Origin: Eubacterium sp.
GTDB lineage: Bacteria > Bacillota > Clostridia > Lachnospirales > Lachnospiraceae
Assembly: GCA_017445525.1 (NCBI GenBank)
Contig: JAFSTZ010000229.1
Span: 1 to 9,589, forward strand
Direction: 5' to 3'
DNA: 9,589 nucleotides
Part shown: in pieces, positions 6,235-9,589 of the stretch
Numbering within the stretch: position 1 is the first letter of the stretch
Layout: each line of letters opens with the position of its first letter
Program-made: the position numbers and the translations under genes
The notes under the pieces: model-generated
What the model saw: the letters and a program-made list of their open reading frames with translations, nothing else
Database searches by the model: none
Told to the model about the DNA's origin: nothing

Positions 6235-8520
6235 TCAGGCAAGTCTCTCCGCCAGAGACGAATATCGCTTGTTCTCCGACACATTTGCTATCATCCTGTT
6301 TACGGTATCCTCCCTGCCAATGATCATCACGCAGCGCCTGCCTCTGGTGAGCGCAGTATAGAGGATATTTCTCGTCATAAGCGGCGCAGGGCCTGAAAAC
6401 AGAGGCAGTATCACTACCGGGTACTCACTTCCCTGTGATTTATGCACCGTGACGGCGTAGGCAGGTTCAAGATCAGAGAGCTCTGACATGGCATAAGTCA
6501 CATGCTTTTCATCATCAAAGATCACCTCTACCTGCTTTTCCGCTGTATCTATGGTCTTTATCACACCGATGTCGCCGTTGAAGACTCCCTCGCCCTCCTC
6601 GACAACTATGCCATTGTAACCGAGAATACGGTACTTCATCCTGTAATTGTTCTTGATCTGCATGACCTTGTCGCCCTCTCTGAAGGTCACATCGTGGGAG
6701 ACGATCTCATGCTTTTGAGGTGATGGCGGATTGAGGTATTTCTGCAGAAGCTCGTTACAGTGGATAACTCCGAGTTCCCCCTTTTTCATGGGCGAAAGTA
6801 TCTGCATATCAAAAGGCTCACAGTCAAAATACTCCGCCATACTGCTTTTCACAAGCGAAAACAACATGGTATCGATGACCTTTTTGGGCGTATCGCAGGC
6901 AGCGAAGAAGAAGTCGCCCTTATTTTTATGCAGATCGATCTCCTGACCGGAGAGGATGCGATGGGCGTTCATGACGATATCGCTCTCCATCGCCTGGCGA
7001 AAGATCTTGGTGAGCTTCACTACGTTGAAACAATGCGAGGATATGATATCCTTCAGTACATTTCCGGGGCCGACGCTGGGGAGCTGATCGACGTCGCCTA
7101 CCAGGATGAGCCTGGTGCCGACATTCAGCGCTTTCAAAAGGTGCGAAAATAAAAATATATCGACCATGGACATCTCATCTACTATGACGACGTCCGTTTC
7201 CAGTGGATTATCCCTGTTTCTCTGAAAGCCCGCCTCCCTGTCAAACGATTCATCGTCGCCGGGGCCGCCCGAATACTCCAGAAGCCTGTGTATTGTCTGC
7301 GCAGGGTAGCCCGTCGCCTCGGACATCCTTTTGGCCGCGCGTCCGGTCGGTGCTGCCAGGAGGATATGGTATCCCTCATTCATCAGCACGCGCATCAGAG
7401 TATTTATAGTGGTGGTCTTGCCGGTTCCGGGACCGCCCGTGATCACGGTCACACCGTTTCTGATGGCCTCCGATACAGCCGTTCGCTGCAGATCATCCAG
7501 CTCGATACCTTCTCTTTTTTCTATGGTTTTTATGGTTTTCTCGTGTACCGCCTCATCGCCCGGAAAAGAGATGTTCAGATCCAGAAGCGCCCTTGCGCAG
7601 TCAAGCTCGGCATAGTTAAGCGAAGGCAGATAAATGCGACGACAGACATCCGATCCAGCTTCATCACCGGCACCGGTCCCGGTCTGCTTCATAGCCGGCG
7701 CTCGTTTGGGCGACTCAGGCTTTGTCATCACGAGCACCTTGTCAATGACCATGACCGCTATCACATCAAGTATCTGCTCCGAGGACACTCCGAGCAGCTC
7801 GACGCCCCTCAGCACGAGCTCATCCTCCGGCAGATAAACATGCCCCTCCGCCGCAGCCAGATTCAACGCATAGATCAACCCGGCTCTGATACGCCCTAGC
7901 GAGTCCGGAAGAAAACCGGCCTTGACGGCTATCTCGTCAGCTTTTTTAAAGCCGACTCCCTGTATATCCTCGGCCAGCCTGTAAGGATTTTTCTCGACTA
8001 CATCGAAAAGCTCGTCGCCGTAGTACTTATATATCTTGACCGCCAGTGTCAGAGCGATGCCGTATTTCTGTAAAAATATAACGGCTCTGCGCATGCCCCT
8101 CATCTCCGAGAAACTTGATGCGATCTCCCGGGCTTTTTTATCGGATATGCCCTTAATCAGCGCCAGCTCCTCGGGATGCTTTTCCATCACGTCAAAGGTA
8201 CGCTCACCGAAATTATCAACTATCCTTTTGGCGAGACCTCCCCTGATGCCCTTGACAGCACCTGATGAGAGGAACTTCAGGATCGCATCCACGCCGTCCG
8301 GCTCAGTGATCTCATAGTCGGAAACCTTCAACTGCTCCTGATAGATGGGGTGGATGGTGAGCTCGCCGGTAACCCTGACATACTCGCCTTCATTTATAAA
8401 TGGAAAATGCCCCACGCAGGTGATCTCACCTCCGTCGGGCTCTTCAAGGTCAAAAACCGTATAACCGTTCTCATCATTCCTGAAGCGGATACTCGCTATA
8501 TATCCGGTGTGTTCTTCCAT
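6235..8520 (-). CDS. recD2: RecD2-type SF1 DNA helicase (RecD/TraA family, YrrC-like)
   Basis: This 761-residue ATP-dependent helicase unwinds DNA 5' to 3' in the RecBC-independent RecD2 family; relatives act in repair and replication-fork stability. Residues about 1-75 form the N-terminal OB-like domain (GYIASIRFRNDENGYTVF). About 75-200 is a helix-hairpin-helix region (VKGIRGGLAKRIV, LIKGISDKKA, IQGVGFKKADEIA). The motor domains carry Walker A GGPGTGKTTT (362-371), Walker B VVIVDEMSM (444-452), VGDVDQLPSVGPGNVL (474-489), the UvrD-like late motif TVHKSQGSEYP (691-701) and YTALTRGRR (721-729). All key motifs look intact. The start at 8520 is preferred over 8532 because AGGAG stands between them. 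A poorly conserved linker lies at about 267-290. It is transcribed with the flagellar genes, 72 bases after flgJ. Confidence 0.96.
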   Translation of the reverse strand: MEEHTGYIASIRFRNDENGYTVFDLEEPDGGEITCVGHFPFINEGEYVRVTGELTIHPIYQEQLKVSDYEITEPDGVDAILKFLSSGAVKGIRGGLAKRIVDNFGERTFDVMEKHPEELALIKGISDKKAREIASSFSEMRGMRRAVIFLQKYGIALTLAVKIYKYYGDELFDVVEKNPYRLAEDIQGVGFKKADEIAVKAGFLPDSLGRIRAGLIYALNLAAAEGHVYLPEDELVLRGVELLGVSSEQILDVIAVMVIDKVLVMTKPESPKRAPAMKQTGTGAGDEAGSDVCRRIYLPSLNYAELDCARALLDLNISFPGDEAVHEKTIKTIEKREGIELDDLQRTAVSEAIRNGVTVITGGPGTGKTTTINTLMRVLMNEGYHILLAAPTGRAAKRMSEATGYPAQTIHRLLEYSGGPGDDESFDREAGFQRNRDNPLETDVVIVDEMSMVDIFLFSHLLKALNVGTRLILVGDVDQLPSVGPGNVLKDIISSHCFNVVKLTKIFRQAMESDIVMNAHRILSGQEIDLHKNKGDFFFAACDTPKKVIDTMLFSLVKSSMAEYFDCEPFDMQILSPMKKGELGVIHCNELLQKYLNPPSPQKHEIVSHDVTFREGDKVMQIKNNYRMKYRILGYNGIVVEEGEGVFNGDIGVIKTIDTAEKQVEVIFDDEKHVTYAMSELSDLEPAYAVTVHKSQGSEYPVVILPLFSGPAPLMTRNILYTALTRGRRCVMIIGREDTVNRMIANVSENKRYSSLAERLA

Positions 8521-8537
8521 ATATCTCCTCATATTAT

Positions 8538-8581
8538 GCAGATAAATACGTTATATCTGCCGCCACTGATCTCAACATCAG
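8538..8581 (-). promoter_or_regulatory. Two small hairpins in the flgJ-recD2 gap
   Basis: On the minus strand CTGAT/ATCAG (8566-8570 with 8577-8581) is followed by a 7-base stem GCAGATA (8538-8544) with TATCTGC (8554-8560). The second ends 7-8 bases before the AGGAG of recD2. Neither has a T-run, so they are not classic terminators; they could stabilise or process the mRNA. Confidence 0.3.
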
Positions 8582-8592
8582 AGCGATCAAAC

Positions 8593-9165
8593 TCACATAG
8601 TATCGTTTAACGCCGATGCAAATGATGCCTCCGCCTGCGCAGCCGCAACCTCCGCCTGCTCGGCTTTGCTCATGTCTTTAATATCTGCCGCAGTGGCGCC
8701 GGTCTGCTGTGCCAGTGTCTGCACCGCTGCGTCAGTTCCGGTCTTTCCTGCCAGTTGCTCGGCTACCTTGGCTGCCTGCTCGGCGGTAGTCGTATCCTTG
8801 CTGATACCGAGCTTCTGATTGGTGATGCTCTGATACAGCTGTTCTGCGATGCCGACTCCCTGGCCGGATGCCATCATGCTCTGCGCCAGAGACTGATAAT
8901 AGTTATCCTCAAACATCTCCACATACTGCTTGGAGCTGTCCTCCTCGCCGTCGTCCGCAAGCAGTTTGGCAGACTCATTCATCTTTTTAAATATACTCTC
9001 GAGCATGTAAGCCTCAAAGTCTTTGCAGGCCTTGAGAGTTTCTTCGTCGGAGGATGCGCCCTCGATCTGCGTGGATAGCCTGTCGGCGGCTGCGATCTGA
9101 GCGTCATTGTAGATATTTTGTGAGGATGTCGCGTAGGACATCGTAGGGTCAAGGGTGATTGCCAT
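8593..9165 (-). CDS. flgJ: FlgJ-like flagellar rod-binding protein without muramidase domain
   Basis: This 190-residue protein matches the N-terminal rod-binding domain of FlgJ, which helps assemble the flagellar rod. The domain spans about residues 40-115, with the family motifs CKDFEAYMLESIFKKMN (47-63) and YVEMFEDNYYQSLAQSMM (81-98) followed by GQGVGIAEQLYQSI. There is no C-terminal peptidoglycan hydrolase as in Salmonella FlgJ; instead about 120-190 is an Ala/Thr/Gln-rich, low-complexity tail. No signal peptide is seen, as expected for type III export. AGGAGG at 9171-9176 sets the start at 9165. It follows flgG, separated by the palindromic element, and precedes recD2. Confidence 0.9.
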   Translation of the reverse strand: MAITLDPTMSYATSSQNIYNDAQIAAADRLSTQIEGASSDEETLKACKDFEAYMLESIFKKMNESAKLLADDGEEDSSKQYVEMFEDNYYQSLAQSMMASGQGVGIAEQLYQSITNQKLGISKDTTTAEQAAKVAEQLAGKTGTDAAVQTLAQQTGATAADIKDMSKAEQAEVAAAQAEASFASALNDTM

Positions 9166-9187
9166 GGGGGCCTCCTATCAATTACTA

Positions 9188-9407
9188 ACCATTCACGGTC
9201 ACTCCCTTCATTCGGAGAGTCCGCACTCGTGCCCACATCTGTGATCGAGCAAGCTCGTCACATCTGTGCACACGGTGCTCTATTGTGTGCTTCGCACACA
9301 CTCTCCTCATGTGTGGGAGTGACGGCTTTCAGCCCATATGCCACATGAATGCACATATGAAAGCAAGCTTTCAATCTGCATTCATATGTCATATGACCGT
9401 GAATGGT
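9188..9407. repeat. 220-base nested palindromic element with 14-base terminal inverted repeats
   Basis: ACCATTCACGGTCA (9188-9201) is repeated in perfect inverted form at 9394-9407. Inside are GTCACTCCC (9198-9206) with GGGAGTGAC (9315-9323), GGAGAGT (9214-9220) with ACTCTCC (9300-9306), an arm at 9223-9278 with CGAGC/GCTCG at its tip, a hairpin GTGTGC-TTC-GCACAC (9285-9299), and a long arm at 9335-9395 made of CATATG, ATGAATGCA and TGAAAGC with their complements. It fills nearly all of the flgG-flgJ gap and encodes no plausible protein. ACTA stands on both sides (9184-9187 and 9409-9412, the latter one base removed). It may be a MITE-like element, an intergenic palindrome family or a structured RNA. 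Confidence 0.8.
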
Positions 9408-9409
9408 AA

Positions 9410-9589
9410 CTATGATCTCAAGTTATTAGCTTGCTGCAGCATCTCATCGGATGCGGTGATCGCTTTTGCGTTCATCTCGTATGCACGCTGGGTGATGATC
9501 ATGTTTACCATCTCGTCGGCGGCGTTTACGTTGGACATCTCGAGGTAACCTGATTTGATCTTGGAACCGAGTGCGTAGGCTGTCCAGGT
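9410..9589 (-). CDS. flgG: FlgG distal rod protein (C-terminal end only; start outside window)
   Basis: Only the last 59 residues and the TAG stop are in the window. They hold the conserved C-terminus of rod/hook proteins: [18 protein letters not shown] (14-31) and [12 protein letters not shown] (33-44), then [12 protein letters not shown] near the end. FlgG forms the distal rod of the flagellum outside the membrane after type III export. FlgF has a similar tail, but SNVN with QRAYEMN and the ending fit FlgG better. It is the most upstream visible gene of the minus-strand run. The stop codon lies two bases from the edge of the palindromic element. Confidence 0.9.
   Translation of the reverse strand, partial: TWTAYALGSKIKSGYLEMSNVNAADEMVNMIITQRAYEMNAKAITASDEMLQQANNLRS

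Noticed and set aside
7288..7899. 203-codon plus-strand ORF opposite recD2
   Set aside because: It lies wholly antisense to the conserved helicase, has no family resemblance or ribosome binding site, and fits a shadow frame of a GC-balanced gene.
9188..9407. CRISPR array or tRNA-type gene in the palindromic region
   Set aside because: The repeats are inverted and nested rather than evenly spaced direct repeats, and no tRNA arms or anticodon layout can be drawn.

Overview
The window looks like a chromosomal piece of a motile, Gram-positive anaerobe of the Clostridia, most likely Lachnospiraceae (Roseburia/Butyrivibrio-like). The reasons are protein style (FlgG, a short FlgJ without an enzyme domain, a YvyF-type flagellar-operon protein, RecD2, ComF), strong GGAGG-type ribosome binding sites, near-consensus housekeeping promoters, and moderate GC with many ATA, AGA and AGG codons. 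This placement is an inference from gene content and was not tested by alignment.

Layout, left to right. (1) 1-1685, minus: a methyl-accepting chemotaxis protein whose last C-terminal residues lie outside the window. It has its own sigma-A-type promoter at 1809-1837. (2) 1686-2078: a 393-base AT-rich divergent intergenic region with both promoters, small repeats and a leader hairpin. (3) 2079-3077, plus: a LacI-family repressor, the only plus-strand gene. (4) 3099-3179: a long imperfect hairpin between convergent genes, ending in a T-run on the minus strand. (5) 3201-9589, minus: a same-strand run read in the order flgG (C-terminal end only), flgJ-like rod protein, recD2, comF, yvyF-like zinc/HTH protein, and a MATE multidrug exporter. 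Internal promoters are likely before comF (strong) and before the yvyF-like gene (weaker).

How the parts fit. FlgG and FlgJ build the distal rod of the flagellum, the YvyF-like protein is a flagellar-operon accessory, and the chemoreceptor feeds the motor. RecD2 (DNA helicase) and ComF (phosphoribosyltransferase-like, DNA-uptake family) are DNA-processing passengers in the flagellar run. A MATE exporter sits directly after the yvyF-like gene, where many Firmicutes carry flgM-flgN-flgK-flgL.

The most unusual item is the 244-base gap between flgG and flgJ. It holds a 220-base element (9188-9407) with perfect 14-base terminal inverted repeats that encloses several nested hairpins. It looks like a non-autonomous palindromic repeat element or a structured RNA. 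I see no CRISPR array, tRNA, rRNA, transposase or defence system.
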